Part shown: in pieces, positions 49,900 through 58,916 of the stretch
Numbering within the stretch: the first letter of the stretch is position 1
How the letters are laid out: each line of letters opens with the position of its first letter
Assembly (NCBI RefSeq): GCF_900103285.1
Contig: NZ_FNGS01000001.1
Span: 372,001 to 436,000, forward strand
Reading direction: 5' to 3'
Origin: Siphonobacter aquaeclarae
GTDB lineage: Bacteria > Bacteroidota > Bacteroidia > Cytophagales > Spirosomataceae
DNA length: 64,000 bases
Notes under the pieces: generated by a model
The model's database searches: none
What the model was told of the DNA's origin: nothing
What the model saw: the letters and a program-made list of their open reading frames with translations, nothing else
Translations under genes and position numbers: made by a program

Positions 49900-50610
49900 T
49901 TACCGCTGCAACACCTGATCCAATTTCGCCTTATAAATCCGGCCGATGGGTAGTTCGGCGTCGTTGACGCGGATGTAGGTAGCGCTGATCGCCTGAATGT
50001 GACGGAGGGATACGATAAAGGACTTGTGGATGCGTACAAACCGGTCCGGCGGGAGCTTTTCTTCCAGGTAGCTGATCCGGAGATAGGAGACCAGCGGGCC
50101 GGATACGGTATGGATCCGGACGTAGTCTTTCAGGCTCTCAATCCAGAGGATATCTCCGAGGTTAAGCTTCACCATTTCCTTGTCCACCTTAAAATACTGG
50201 TAGTCGGTCGATGGCCGGGCAGGCTCTGCCTGCTCCGGAGCGGTTGCCGGGGCAGGTAAAAAGCGGTAAAGTTTACCCATCGCCTGCAAAAACCGCTCGA
50301 ACGAGATCGGTTTTACGAGAAAATCGACGACATCAAATTCATAGCTGTCAAGAGCGTATTCGCGGAAGGCGGTCGTGAAGATGATCTTCGGGCGGTAGCA
50401 AAGGGGCCTGAGCAGGTCAAAGCCGGTCAGCCGCGGCATATGAATATCCAGAAAGAGCACATCTACCGGCGTTTGCTGCAACTGGCTCAGCGCCTGTGTA
50501 GGCGTATTGGAGACGCCGACCAGGTCGATGTCGGGCAACCGGCCAATGTATTCTTTGAGCAGATCAGTTGCCGGAGGTTCGTCGTCCAGCACAAAGCAGC
50601 GGATGGCCAT
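49900..50610 (-). CDS. LytTR-family response regulator
   Basis: The product has 236 residues. A receiver domain (VLDDEPPA, phospho-acceptor D55 in VLFLDIHMPRL, Thr in IIFTTAF, Lys in DFLVKPISFERFL) precedes a linker rich in Pro/Ala. A LytTR DNA-binding domain follows (about 138-236, FFKV-like YQYFKVDKEMVKLNLGDI, FVRIHKSFIVSLRHI). It overlaps the kinase stop by one base. The target genes are unknown. Confidence 0.95.
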   Translation of the reverse strand: MAIRCFVLDDEPPATDLLKEYIGRLPDIDLVGVSNTPTQALSQLQQTPVDVLFLDIHMPRLTGFDLLRPLCYRPKIIFTTAFREYALDSYEFDVVDFLVKPISFERFLQAMGKLYRFLPAPATAPEQAEPARPSTDYQYFKVDKEMVKLNLGDILWIESLKDYVRIHTVSGPLVSYLRISYLEEKLPPDRFVRIHKSFIVSLRHIQAISATYIRVNDAELPIGRIYKAKLDQVLQR

Positions 50611-51671
50611 CAGTTAGGGGTAAATTTCAGCACGGCCAGAAACTGGCTGTGTTCGGGGAGTGTCATCAGTTCGTAATTGCCGGGGTATAGAATATCCAGG
50701 CGCTGGCGGAGATTGGCCAGGCCCAGTCCGGTGGTGGGCCGTTCGGGCAGGTCTTCCGGCATTGAATTTTCGACGGAAAAAACCAGCTTATCTTCTGTCC
50801 GGGACAGGTTTAGCTGTATCCAGCAGTCGGCTTCGCTTTGCGCCGCGCCGTGTTTGAAGGCATTCTCGACGAAGGGCAGTAACAACAGCGGCGGGACGGA
50901 AAGATCCGCTCCCCGCTCCGGCCATTCGTCGAAATTGGTCTGAACGTCGAGCCGGGAGCCATACCGGATCTGCTCCAGCGCGATATAGTCCCGGAGGTAT
51001 CCGAGCTCTTTGCGGATCGGTACCGCGGGGCGATGACTTTCGTGTAACTGATAGCTCAGCAGCCCGGCCAGCCGGTGCAGCAGGTGCGGCATTTCGGCCG
51101 GCTGATGGATGGAAACCGAAATCAGGTTATTCAGCGTATTAAAAAGAAAATGAGGCTGTACCTGCGATTGAAGCAACCGGTACTCGGCGGCCAGCTTCTC
51201 CCGCCGGTAGGTTTCGCTCACCTGCTGATGGCGGAGCGCATGCCGGACCAGGTCTACCGCAACAAACAATACGACTACCAGGTGCATCTGCATGGCTTCC
51301 GCGAGAATTTTCGGCCAATAGAGGAGAGGCTTATCCAGCCCGGAAGGCCAGTAAACAGGATATAGCCAGGTATAGTTGATGAATCTCCGGGTGATGCCGA
51401 AAACCACCAACCCGGCAATCAGGCTTATCCAGAATCCGGTCATCCGGCCGGTCAGCAGGTAGCGGCGGACGGTCACGAGCAGGTGCCAATACCCTGCAAC
51501 GACAAGCAGCGGCAGGTTGAGCGCAATCTGAAAGAAGCTCTGACGAAAGTTTTCGAGGTATGCGCCGGTATTCAGCCATTCAAACAGAAAGTACCCGGCC
51601 CAAAAGAGGCTCTGTGCGCGGAAATGCCGGCGAAAAGCAGCGGAACTGGTCATCACGGTTGTATCAGGCAT
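50610..51671 (-). CDS. LytS/YehU-type sensor histidine kinase
   Basis: This 353-residue inner-membrane kinase has four N-terminal membrane helices (about 20-35, 45-65, 78-98, 125-145), a short coiled coil, a His_kinase domain with H174 in QVQPHFLFNTLNNL, and HATPase_c (LLLLPFVENAFKHG, TGLGLANLRQRL). It partners with the LytTR regulator. The stop and start of the two genes overlap by one base. A TACATTTG box ends 4 bases before the first ATG, so the message is leaderless from 51671 or starts translation at the second ATG (51653). Confidence 0.93.
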   Translation of the reverse strand: MPDTTVMTSSAAFRRHFRAQSLFWAGYFLFEWLNTGAYLENFRQSFFQIALNLPLLVVAGYWHLLVTVRRYLLTGRMTGFWISLIAGLVVFGITRRFINYTWLYPVYWPSGLDKPLLYWPKILAEAMQMHLVVVLFVAVDLVRHALRHQQVSETYRREKLAAEYRLLQSQVQPHFLFNTLNNLISVSIHQPAEMPHLLHRLAGLLSYQLHESHRPAVPIRKELGYLRDYIALEQIRYGSRLDVQTNFDEWPERGADLSVPPLLLLPFVENAFKHGAAQSEADCWIQLNLSRTEDKLVFSVENSMPEDLPERPTTGLGLANLRQRLDILYPGNYELMTLPEHSQFLAVLKFTPN

Positions 51672-51675
51672 CTAT

Positions 51676-51683
51676 CAAATGTA
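51676..51683 (-). promoter_or_regulatory. -7 box abutting the kinase start codon (leaderless candidate)
   Basis: The minus strand reads TACATTTG then four bases then ATG, the same arrangement as at 40178. No -33 element is clear. Confidence 0.5.
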
Positions 51684-51910
51684 CACACGCAGGGGCAGAA
51701 ATAACACGTCGGTCTCCCCAACGACGCGGCGCTGTTTCCCAACACATCAATCGTTCGACAAACGACCGTTTTTCCCGACAAACTGCGCTCCGGAGGCAGG
51801 ACAGGTCATGTGAAGCGCTGGCATAGCGGTTGGGCTAATTCCCGGAATCCGTATTCGCCGGCGTGTTTCCTTTGATCATCCGAAACAAAAACGCTTTCCT
51901 GTTCAAGGCC

Positions 51911-52360
51911 ATGAAAACTACCCTGCCCGCTGCGTTCGCAGCCATCTTGTTGCTCCTTTCGCCGGGGAAAGCCCGGTCTCTCTCCGTTGAACCGTACAAG
52001 GTTCAGGCTTTCGTGACGCCCGAAGGCAAAATCCATGTTGTCGTTGAAAATCCGGGCCGGTTGCGGTACAAGGTAGAACTGAGAGACCAGCGGGACCGGT
52101 CTCTTTACGAAGAGTACACCAACCTAACGGAATACCGCCGGAAACTGGATATCGTCGGTATTCCGGGTCAGGGATGCGAAGTAAGCGTCCGGATCGGGGA
52201 GAAACACTACCGTTTTCGGGTATACCGGCGGGAAGCGGAAACGGCGTTTTCGATGGATGCGCCAACTGCACCGAAGCAGCGCCTGTCGCCCGAAAAAGAC
52301 AGCGCGCTCTTTACACTGCATTCAACCGTAGAGGAAAACCGCGCAACGCATAACCGGTAG
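51911..52360 (+). CDS. Small exported protein, 149 aa, unknown function
   Basis: The family is not recognised. The ATG at 51911 starts a signal peptide (MKTTLPAAFAAILLLLSPGKARS); the upstream in-frame ATG at 51863 does not. The mature part is a short beta-sandwich-like domain (VQAFVTPEGKIHVVVENPG, YKVELRDQRDRSLYEEYTNL, YRFRVYRRE) followed by a disordered tail. It is divergent from the LytS/LytTR system, which may control it. A very strong terminator follows. Confidence 0.75.
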   Translation: MKTTLPAAFAAILLLLSPGKARSLSVEPYKVQAFVTPEGKIHVVVENPGRLRYKVELRDQRDRSLYEEYTNLTEYRRKLDIVGIPGQGCEVSVRIGEKHYRFRVYRREAETAFSMDAPTAPKQRLSPEKDSALFTLHSTVEENRATHNR

Positions 52361-52383
52361 CATACCTGTAGGGTTATTGCCTG

Positions 52384-52429
52384 GGGCCGGGTACTGATAC
52401 GATCTCGTATCGGTACCCGGCCCTTTTTC
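52384..52429 (+). terminator. Strong intrinsic terminator
   Basis: A 19-bp stem with a single G-U pair (52384-52402 with 52405-52423) is closed by two bases and followed by TTTTT. It ends the gene for the 149-residue protein. Confidence 0.92.
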
Positions 52430-52643
52430 CGGTGAACCGGCAGGATGGCCGTTGATTTACCCTTTCCAGACCATTTATCCCTTTTTCGTCGCGTGACGGT
52501 ATCCGGAAAACACATCTTTACGCACGCTTTGATCGTGTCACCACATCCGCAACGTGTTTTTTCGGCCGTCATCTTCCGGAATACAGCGATTGAAGAACGT
52601 TTAACAGATAGCTATTTTTACGCCGGTACTGGTACTTTATCCC

Positions 52644-52651
52644 TATATTTG
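52644..52651 (+). promoter_or_regulatory. -7 box of the ncRNA candidate
   Basis: TATATTTG fits TAnnTTTG exactly. A T-rich stretch (52614-52619) lies upstream, but no clear TTTG is present at -33. Confidence 0.5.
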
Positions 52652-52657
52652 GTCTGA

Positions 52658-52852
52658 CCGGAGTATGATTATCTGGAAAAAAGAGAGAGACAGCAACGCA
52701 GTCGCAAATAAGCTCGTATAGAGCAACGGAAGCCCGTGCGGCACCTGGCCGGACGGGTTTCTCTGAAACCCCGACGCAGATCCCAGCCGATCTGCCCGGT
52801 TTAATGAACGAAATGAAAATAAACCCGTTTCCTGTTGGGAGACGGGTTTTTT
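52658..52852 (+). ncRNA. Free-standing structured RNA candidate, about 195 nt
   Basis: No credible reading frame occupies this stretch, yet it has its own -7 box just upstream and its own intrinsic terminator at the end. Between them lie a 9-bp hairpin (GAAGCCCGT near 52728 with ACGGGTTTC near 52752) and a perfect 6-bp hairpin (CAGATC-GATCTG near 52775-52795). The next gene is convergent, so this is not a riboswitch for it. I could not assign it to 6S RNA, SRP RNA, tmRNA, RNase P or a known riboswitch. Confidence 0.5.
52821..52852 (+). terminator. Intrinsic terminator of the ncRNA candidate
   Basis: AAACCCGT (52821-52828) pairs with ACGGGTTT (52842-52849), extended by an inner TCC/GGA pair, and six T residues end the structure. 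Confidence 0.85.
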
Positions 52853-52942
52853 GTGGCCGGTAGCTTCATACGCTATTCATGAAGTTCTTCGTCGCTTTTC
52901 CTGCACATTCGAAAAAGGGAAGATGTACGAGTATACAAAAAA

Positions 52943-52970
52943 GGCTACTGCCAATGACAGTAGCCTTTCT
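52943..52970 (-). terminator. Terminator of the T9SS cargo gene
   Basis: GGCTACTG (52943-52950) pairs perfectly with CAGTAGCC (52958-52965). On the minus strand a run of T (complement of 52937-52942) follows. The stop of the gene is 103 bases away. Confidence 0.82.
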
Positions 52971-53068
52971 GAACTAATCCTTTCAACTATACGCGTTACG
53001 CGTGGGCTAAACGTATCCGAAACAAGGTCAGGTGGGATCGGATGATCGGTTTATGTTTTTCTAACGGG

Positions 53069-54139
53069 CTATTGGGTGATCAGTACCTTATGGGTGGACT
53101 GAGAGCCGTCGGTATTACTGACTTTGAGCAGGTAAAATCCTTTGCCGGCCTGGACCCTGATACCTTCTTCCGGGAACCGGGCAGATTTGTGTACGACCTG
53201 CCCCTGCGGGCTGATCAGTTCCACGGAATCAATCTTGGTCAGATCGGCCTGGCCGAGTTTGATCACGCCGGAGGTCGGATTGGGGTAGACAATCGGCCGG
53301 GGTGTGATTTCACCGAAAACAATGCTGGCCGTCTTGCTGTATTCGTAGGAACCGTCCAGATCGATCATCTTCAGCCGGTAGTAGTTGGTACCCGAGAGCG
53401 GTTGCGTATGGGTGAAGTTGTACGTTGTCAGCAATTTGCTGTTTCCGGCAGCTTTTACCTCACCGACTGCCCGCCAGTTGCGGGTATTGACGCTGTGTTG
53501 TACCTCAAAACGGTCCGTGTTTTTTTCTTCGGACGATACCCATTGCAGCAGGGACAGGCCGTTTTCCGGCTTCGCGGTAAAGGAAACGAGCGTTACCGGC
53601 AGGGGACCGTCGACAAATGTCTTGGTCGAGGTGCTGTCGTCGGTCGTGTCATTAGTACCTGGTCCGTTCGGCGCATTGCCGTTGCTTTCGAGGTTAACGG
53701 TAAACCCGTTGTTGGCGGTTCCGGACGCCGTGGCGACGGTCGCCTTGTAAGCAATGGTGATGTCACCTGCGTCGTCGGCCGGAAGCGGCGCAATCTGCGT
53801 AGCCGTGTAGGTTGCCGTTGCGGCGTCGTACGACCAGGAAAAGAGGTTTTTCCAGGATCCGCCTACGGCCTCTTCCGGCGTGGCGAAATGCGTGGCATCG
53901 AATGTTCCGCCTGCGAGGCTGATACGGATGGTGATCGGGTCGGCGTTTCCGTCGATATCCTGGTGGCTGATGGTCTGGCTCCCGGAGTTCCCGACGCTGA
54001 ATGACAGGGTAGCATACGGGTTACCGCCTGAAATAGGCGCCGGAGAGATGGCCGCGTTGGTCACGAACGGATTCGTATCCGCGAAAGCACTCAAACAGGT
54101 GAGGCTGAAGGCTGAGAGAAAGAATATCAGTTTTTTCAT
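53069..54139 (-). CDS. Secreted protein with T9SS C-terminal sorting domain
   Basis: The product has 356 residues. The start MKKLIFFLSAFSLTCLSAFA (54139) is a signal peptide; the longer frame to 54322 runs into the upstream gene. The middle holds a beta-sandwich of the kind found in DUF11-like or cadherin-like surface proteins (NPYATLSFSVGNSGS). Next is a segment typical before sorting domains (LPVTLVSFTAKPENGLSLLQW, RFEVQHSVNTRNW, NYYRLKMIDLDG). The C-terminal ~75 residues form the type A sorting signal (VYPNPTSGVIKL, GKGFYLLKVSN, THKVLIT). It is exported by the type IX system and lies downstream of the 1274-residue protein gene. Confidence 0.92.
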   Translation of the reverse strand: MKKLIFFLSAFSLTCLSAFADTNPFVTNAAISPAPISGGNPYATLSFSVGNSGSQTISHQDIDGNADPITIRISLAGGTFDATHFATPEEAVGGSWKNLFSWSYDAATATYTATQIAPLPADDAGDITIAYKATVATASGTANNGFTVNLESNGNAPNGPGTNDTTDDSTSTKTFVDGPLPVTLVSFTAKPENGLSLLQWVSSEEKNTDRFEVQHSVNTRNWRAVGEVKAAGNSKLLTTYNFTHTQPLSGTNYYRLKMIDLDGSYEYSKTASIVFGEITPRPIVYPNPTSGVIKLGQADLTKIDSVELISPQGQVVHKSARFPEEGIRVQAGKGFYLLKVSNTDGSQSTHKVLITQ

Positions 54140-54163
54140 ACGTTTCGTCTGATTTTGACCTTT

Positions 54164-54204
54164 GGAAGAAAGCCGGCCAGTCTGCCAACCGGAGACTGGC
54201 CGGC
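54164..54204 (-). terminator. Terminator-like hairpin between the two surface protein genes
   Basis: A perfect 12-bp stem (54172-54183 with 54193-54204) has a 9-base loop, followed on the minus strand by TTTCTTCC. It begins 6 bases after the stop of the 1274-residue protein gene and ends only 32 bases before the next start, so it may set the ratio of the two products. Confidence 0.72.
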
Positions 54205-54209
54205 GTAAA

Positions 54210-57200
54210 TCACAGACCGGAATAGCTGACGATTTCGACGTCTGTGTTGTTTTTGTCGTTGCGCTCGCCGCCGCTCGGGAAGCGGATCTGAACGGTGATC
54301 GGCAAGGAGCCGCTCGCCGCACCGGAAGTAAACGTTCCGGTAAATCCGATGTACCGGGAGCTGCCTTTCAGCAGAACAGCGGTTGTCGTCCAGGTATGGT
54401 AAGCGCCGGCGCCGGAGTACGTCCAGATGGAGTTGTTGAGTGCACCGAGGCTGTTGGTCGTCGCCGCTCCGTCCCAGGTGAACGTCCAGAAATTGCTCTT
54501 CAGGATGCGTACGGTGATGACTTCGCCGGTAGTAGGCCCGCCGGAAGTTATCAGATTCAGCACCCGGATACGGGCCGTAAACGGCTTGGTACCCGCGATT
54601 TCACTTGGGCTGACAGCCAGGAACGGCGTCAGGTCGGGGCCGCAGACAAGGGGCGTACTTCCATCGCCCGGCTGGGGAGCCGATTCACGCGTGTCGACGT
54701 AAGCGCCGTATACTTTCAGGGTCTGGTCTACCGCTGACGCCGCGCCGCCGATACTGATCTGCACTTCGTCAAACGGCTTGGTGGTTTTGAAACCGGGATT
54801 GTAGAAATCCGTCGGCGTTCCAAACCACTGGGTAAGCAGGGAGAAGTCGGCCAGTGAGGCATCCGATTTTGTTTCCTGCTGCACTCCGTTCAGGTACGTC
54901 GTCACCGTCACACCTACAAAAAGACCGCCTGCAATGATGAAGGGTTCTTTTTTCACGGTAAAACCGGCATAGGTTCCGGCCGGGAATACCTTGCCTGGCG
55001 CGGCTACGGAGATCGAACCGGTGGAAAGACCGTTGGCTGCGCTGTGGATTGTAGCATAATCGGTCGTCGAAGCGCTCACCACATTCCAGACATTGTCGAT
55101 GCCATAGCCGGCTGCTGCGCCACCGGAGTAGCCGGTATGTTCGAACTCGATAACCGCCGGAATCGCGCCGGTCGTTGTGCCGTCCGTCAGCGGGTACGTT
55201 TTATTACATTCTATTTCGACCGCGCAGGCCGCGGCGGTGACCGGGTTAAAGCCGCGGACCACGAAATTGTGAATCCGGATTTCGCCGATGCTCGCACCCG
55301 CTACCCGTTGTACGAGGAGGCGTGCTTCGTCGAACTCGACGCGGCCCACTGTTCCGATGACCATCCGTTTCCACCCGCCCGTTACCAGGTCGGAGCTGAT
55401 CCCCGCGCCAAGCTGATCTCCGGTGCTGGTCTGAACCAGAACGCCGTTGTTATAAAGCTCGATTTTGGTCTGATACAGCCCGTTGGCTTCAAACCAGCTT
55501 TGGGTGCTGACGTCAAAGCCTACATAGGTTTCGGCAGGGTACGAGTCATATCCGTTCGCAACGCTGAAGCCAAGCTGAGAGCCTGCCGTCACGCCCAGTT
55601 GCAGGGACGCATAGCTGCTCGTGCTGGCATCGATCGCATCCTGCGAATTCTGGATCGAGCTGTTTCCGTCAAATACGGCGAATACGCCGGTGTTTTTGCC
55701 GTTGATGTAAACAGGATGTTCGGGGGAGGCCAGGGTATCCAGGTGGTCACAGGCAATTGCCGGCGACGGGCAGAACTTCTGAATGACCGCAGAATACACC
55801 CGGATCTCACCCCAGTTAACACTTGCCGCTTTGGAGGCGCTGAACTTGACACCGCTGAACGGCTGATCGGCCACAAAACCGATGATCTGGCGGTTGATGC
55901 CGCCGCTTGCGAGGGAAGACTGGATACTCACCAGGCTGCCGCTCAGGTTTTGCGTAGACAATACGGTACCGTCTGGTCCGAGCAGGCTTACTTCCACGTT
56001 GTTGAGGAATCCACCGCCGATGATGGTCGGGAAACTGACGTCGAAGCCCGCGAAGGTACCGGCCGGGTACAGTTCATAATTCGCGCCGGGAATACCCTTG
56101 CTTCCGTCCTGAATACCTACCGACACATTCGAAGTAGCCGAAACAGCGGTATGCAGCGTGGCATAGTTGGTCGGGTCGGTATCGATGATGTTATTCAGGT
56201 TCTCGAAGTAGTTGTTCAGCGTGCCGATGGAGTTGCCGTCCGTGCCGGTATTTTCTCCGTCAATGTAAACGGGGAAGATATTCCGGTCGAGTCGCGTCTG
56301 CTTGTTACACGCCGCTGCGACGGTAGCCTTACAGAACGGCTCGATTATCGCATTGTAAACCCGTGTGGTATAGACGCCTACCGAGCCGGCCGACTGAATG
56401 GATATCCGGATCTCGTCAAAATCCTGCGTGGTTCTCATCCCGACGAGGTAGCGTCCGCTGTTGGCCAGGAATTTGGCCGAAGCGAGGCTCCCGCCGTCGT
56501 CGTAGCTGTCGGCCGTCGCAACGCCGTCCTTATAAAACTTCACGATGTGCCGGATGGCCACCGAACCTGAACCGAGGTTAACGTCCTGAATTTCAAAGCC
56601 CGCAAATGTACCTGCCGGGTAGTTGCCCGTTTGCTGCGAAGTCACAGAGATACCATAGTCGGTGACAGCGGCCACCAGTTGCGAGATTTCAGCATAATTG
56701 TTGGGATCGTTGTCGATGACGTTATCAATATCCTTGATCGAACCGTTCAGGGTACCGATGCTCACCGGGAACGTCGGCTTGACCCATACCGGGTAGTTCG
56801 TCGGGCCGCCCTGTATGCCTTTCTTCAGCCAGATCGGCGTCGGCGGCACGACGCAGGTAATCGGCGTGTCGCAGAAGCGCTGTACCACAGGATAGTACAC
56901 TTCCACTGCGTTGATACCCGGCGTGGGAGAGAGAAGGGTGGTTATCGAATACTTGATTTCGTCGAACTCCACAGGGGCAATCATACCGATTGTCGTGCTT
57001 CCGTCGGAGCTGAGGATGGCAGCGCCGGCGAGCCCAACGGTACTCGAACTGGCCACTTCCACCCCGTTCCGGAGGAGAGTCAGTACGCGTACGTCGGCTG
57101 CGTTGGTACCAAAACCGGCGCCGACGGTCAATTTAAACCCGGCGAACGTACCGGCCGGATAGACCACGGCTTCGTCCTTCACCGAGCCCTCGTAACGGGT

Positions 57201-58034
57201 ACCAGCTGCGAAAAGCGTCGTAATCATCGGAAAAACGGCATGCGTAGACGGGTCCGTATCTTCCATGGCTTCAATCATATTGGGCAGCGCCGGAACGATG
57301 TACGGAGGAACGCCGATACCAACTGAAACGCCCTGAGCGGTAAGTGCACGGCCCGTTACCGGTACCTGCGCATTGCAGGTAGCCTGGTCGCCCGAAGTAC
57401 CTCCCGCTCCCCGCGTATACCGTTGCAGGTAGATGTTTTTCAGGCGTTGCTCGCCCGCCGGGCTGATTCCGGCTACGGAGGATACGAGCGTTACACGTAC
57501 TTCATCGAACGGTTTATGGGCGTAGAATCCAACGTCGGCGTCGACCGTATTGGAGGCTGATGTTCCCCAATCGAGGTCCGCCTGTTCTACCAGTGCGCCG
57601 CTTTTATAAGTCGAGACACGTATCTGGTTGGTACCCAGAAAATTCCAGGTGGCCAGCGTGTTTTTGGTCCGCGTGGCCACTATACCGATCCGGTAGCCCG
57701 TGAAGGCCGTGGTATTGTAGGTTTGTCCGTTGCTGACGGAAACGGTCGGCGTGGTCTGTGTACCGTTACCGCTATAGGCCACCAGGCCATAGTTAGCGGT
57801 ATTGTTGTCTGTCACGTTTGCCAGGTTGGTCCAGCCGGAAGCAGTAGCTGTGACCGTACCGGTAAAAGCGCCGCCATTTACCCAGGCAACCTTGGTATTG
57901 TCATTGGCGGGAACAACCGCCGTATCCTGTGCCAGAACAGGAGAAGCTGCGGTCAGCAGCGAAAGCAGCATACTTGCCGCGATGCTGTTGAGGCGTTGCT
58001 TTTTGCCCGGAAACCGAGGTATTTTTTCTAACAT
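54210..58034 (-). CDS. Giant exported protein of six tandem related modules
   Basis: The product has 1274 residues. A signal peptide (ASMLLSLLTAASPVLAQ) precedes about six degenerate modules of roughly 170-190 residues. Each module has an N-terminal DxDPxNYAxI-like segment, a YPAGTFAGF-like strand (five near-copies; first module YNTTAFTGY) and a PFDEV(R/Q)I-like strand. Cys pairs close most of them (RFCDTPITC, PFCKATVAAAC, KFCPSPAIAC). The modules look like jelly-roll or galactose-binding-like folds. The final region (about 1130-1274) is different and ends in VEIVSYSGL without the T9SS sorting signal that the next gene has. No catalytic motif is seen. It may be an adhesin or matrix protein. 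Confidence 0.82.
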   Translation of the reverse strand: MLEKIPRFPGKKQRLNSIAASMLLSLLTAASPVLAQDTAVVPANDNTKVAWVNGGAFTGTVTATASGWTNLANVTDNNTANYGLVAYSGNGTQTTPTVSVSNGQTYNTTAFTGYRIGIVATRTKNTLATWNFLGTNQIRVSTYKSGALVEQADLDWGTSASNTVDADVGFYAHKPFDEVRVTLVSSVAGISPAGEQRLKNIYLQRYTRGAGGTSGDQATCNAQVPVTGRALTAQGVSVGIGVPPYIVPALPNMIEAMEDTDPSTHAVFPMITTLFAAGTRYEGSVKDEAVVYPAGTFAGFKLTVGAGFGTNAADVRVLTLLRNGVEVASSSTVGLAGAAILSSDGSTTIGMIAPVEFDEIKYSITTLLSPTPGINAVEVYYPVVQRFCDTPITCVVPPTPIWLKKGIQGGPTNYPVWVKPTFPVSIGTLNGSIKDIDNVIDNDPNNYAEISQLVAAVTDYGISVTSQQTGNYPAGTFAGFEIQDVNLGSGSVAIRHIVKFYKDGVATADSYDDGGSLASAKFLANSGRYLVGMRTTQDFDEIRISIQSAGSVGVYTTRVYNAIIEPFCKATVAAACNKQTRLDRNIFPVYIDGENTGTDGNSIGTLNNYFENLNNIIDTDPTNYATLHTAVSATSNVSVGIQDGSKGIPGANYELYPAGTFAGFDVSFPTIIGGGFLNNVEVSLLGPDGTVLSTQNLSGSLVSIQSSLASGGINRQIIGFVADQPFSGVKFSASKAASVNWGEIRVYSAVIQKFCPSPAIACDHLDTLASPEHPVYINGKNTGVFAVFDGNSSIQNSQDAIDASTSSYASLQLGVTAGSQLGFSVANGYDSYPAETYVGFDVSTQSWFEANGLYQTKIELYNNGVLVQTSTGDQLGAGISSDLVTGGWKRMVIGTVGRVEFDEARLLVQRVAGASIGEIRIHNFVVRGFNPVTAAACAVEIECNKTYPLTDGTTTGAIPAVIEFEHTGYSGGAAAGYGIDNVWNVVSASTTDYATIHSAANGLSTGSISVAAPGKVFPAGTYAGFTVKKEPFIIAGGLFVGVTVTTYLNGVQQETKSDASLADFSLLTQWFGTPTDFYNPGFKTTKPFDEVQISIGGAASAVDQTLKVYGAYVDTRESAPQPGDGSTPLVCGPDLTPFLAVSPSEIAGTKPFTARIRVLNLITSGGPTTGEVITVRILKSNFWTFTWDGAATTNSLGALNNSIWTYSGAGAYHTWTTTAVLLKGSSRYIGFTGTFTSGAASGSLPITVQIRFPSGGERNDKNNTDVEIVSYSGL

Positions 58035-58473
58035 AAGCTTTCATTTTAGTGCTTGAATAAGGCATATAAGTCCACCGGATCAGAGATAATAGTGCGGCTC
58101 TGACCGGAAATAATACGCATCCCGATTCAGTAATAAGTCAGATTCAGGAAGCAGGAGAATGAAGAAAAAGTAAATAAAAAGTGGCGGGAATGTTTCTCAC
58201 GCATCCCGGCATTTGTTGGCTAGCAGGCAGATAGTCATCGTGTTTGCTTATTGGTTGAAAGAGTTGATTTAAATCAGGAAATGCGCAGGTCTGTTGATCC
58301 CTGTCAATCCTTCACAAAGAAAGGCTCACGCCGAAAAACCAACGGGCTGCTTTCTTGTCAATTAATAGCACGAAAACTGTCAATACCGTTGAAAAATACT
58401 CAGAGAGGCTTTTTTTGACGATCAGGCTGAATCGGGAAGACATTCGCCGGTGGGTATCCGGCCAAAAAGCAAA
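58035..58473. other. Intergenic stretch, no gene recognised
   Basis: This AT-rich spacer between the XRE gene and the giant surface protein gene should hold the latter's promoter. I find no exact TAnnTTTG box on the minus strand. Short open frames here have no start context or conserved look. Confidence 0.45.
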
Positions 58474-58510
58474 GGCGGCATTCCTGTAGTAAGTAAAGCA
58501 GGATGCCGCC
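58474..58510 (-). terminator. Terminator of the XRE gene at 58539
   Basis: GGCGGCATTCCTG (58474-58486) pairs with CAGGATGCCGCC (58499-58510), one bulge, and the minus strand continues with TTTGCTTTTT. Confidence 0.85.
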
Positions 58511-58538
58511 TGAATAGATGGAAGGTAAACGAAGGTTG

Positions 58539-58916
58539 CTAATCCACGAGTTTCCGAAGCAAACGGTCCAGCAGGACGTCCTTCTGTATGATCTGCTGCC
58601 GCAGAAATTCAACTTCCTTCCGGAGGTCGAGGACGATGCGTTCGTAGTCGAACGAGGCTTGCAGCTCGTTGCTGTCCCTTTCTCCGGCAGATTCCGCCTG
58701 GCGGCCGGAGCCGCTGAGCAGCGCCGCTTCCGACACCGAAAGCAACTGGGCAATACGCCCCAGCAGGTATTCATCGATAATCTGCTTCCGCTTGAAAATA
58801 TCGTAAACACCGCTGGGCGACATTTCCAGGTAGCGCGCCGCCGATGACACGGTAATACCTTTTGCTTTCATCATTTTTCGGACATTACTGCCTACATGTA
58901 CAAAAACAGATTCCAT
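58539..58916 (-). CDS. XRE-family regulator with C-terminal coiled coil
   Basis: The product has 125 residues. A helix-turn-helix (about residues 10-68, VRKMMKAKGITVSSAARYLE, SPSGVYDIFKRKQI) is followed by a polar linker and a heptad-patterned helix (about 88-123, LDLRKEVEFLRQQIIQKDVL) that should dimerise. It resembles regulators in Bacteroidota that combine an XRE domain with a leucine zipper. It lies between the surface protein operon and the divergent hybrid sensor gene and could control either. The target is unknown. Confidence 0.9.
   Translation of the reverse strand: MESVFVHVGSNVRKMMKAKGITVSSAARYLEMSPSGVYDIFKRKQIIDEYLLGRIAQLLSVSEAALLSGSGRQAESAGERDSNELQASFDYERIVLDLRKEVEFLRQQIIQKDVLLDRLLRKLVD

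Noticed and set aside
52445-52657. 70-codon plus-strand frame before the ncRNA candidate
   Set aside because: No start context or conserved look; it ends across the -7 box of the RNA.
52658-52852. 6S RNA, SRP RNA, tmRNA or riboswitch
   Set aside because: The 5' and 3' ends do not pair as in 6S RNA, the SRP tetraloop region is absent, the length is too short for tmRNA or RNase P, and the following gene is convergent.
55044-56570. 508-codon plus-strand frame opposite the six-module surface protein
   Set aside because: The modules on the minus strand are clearly real (signal peptide, repeated motifs). The opposite frame has no motif and an Arg/Ala/Val-rich composition.
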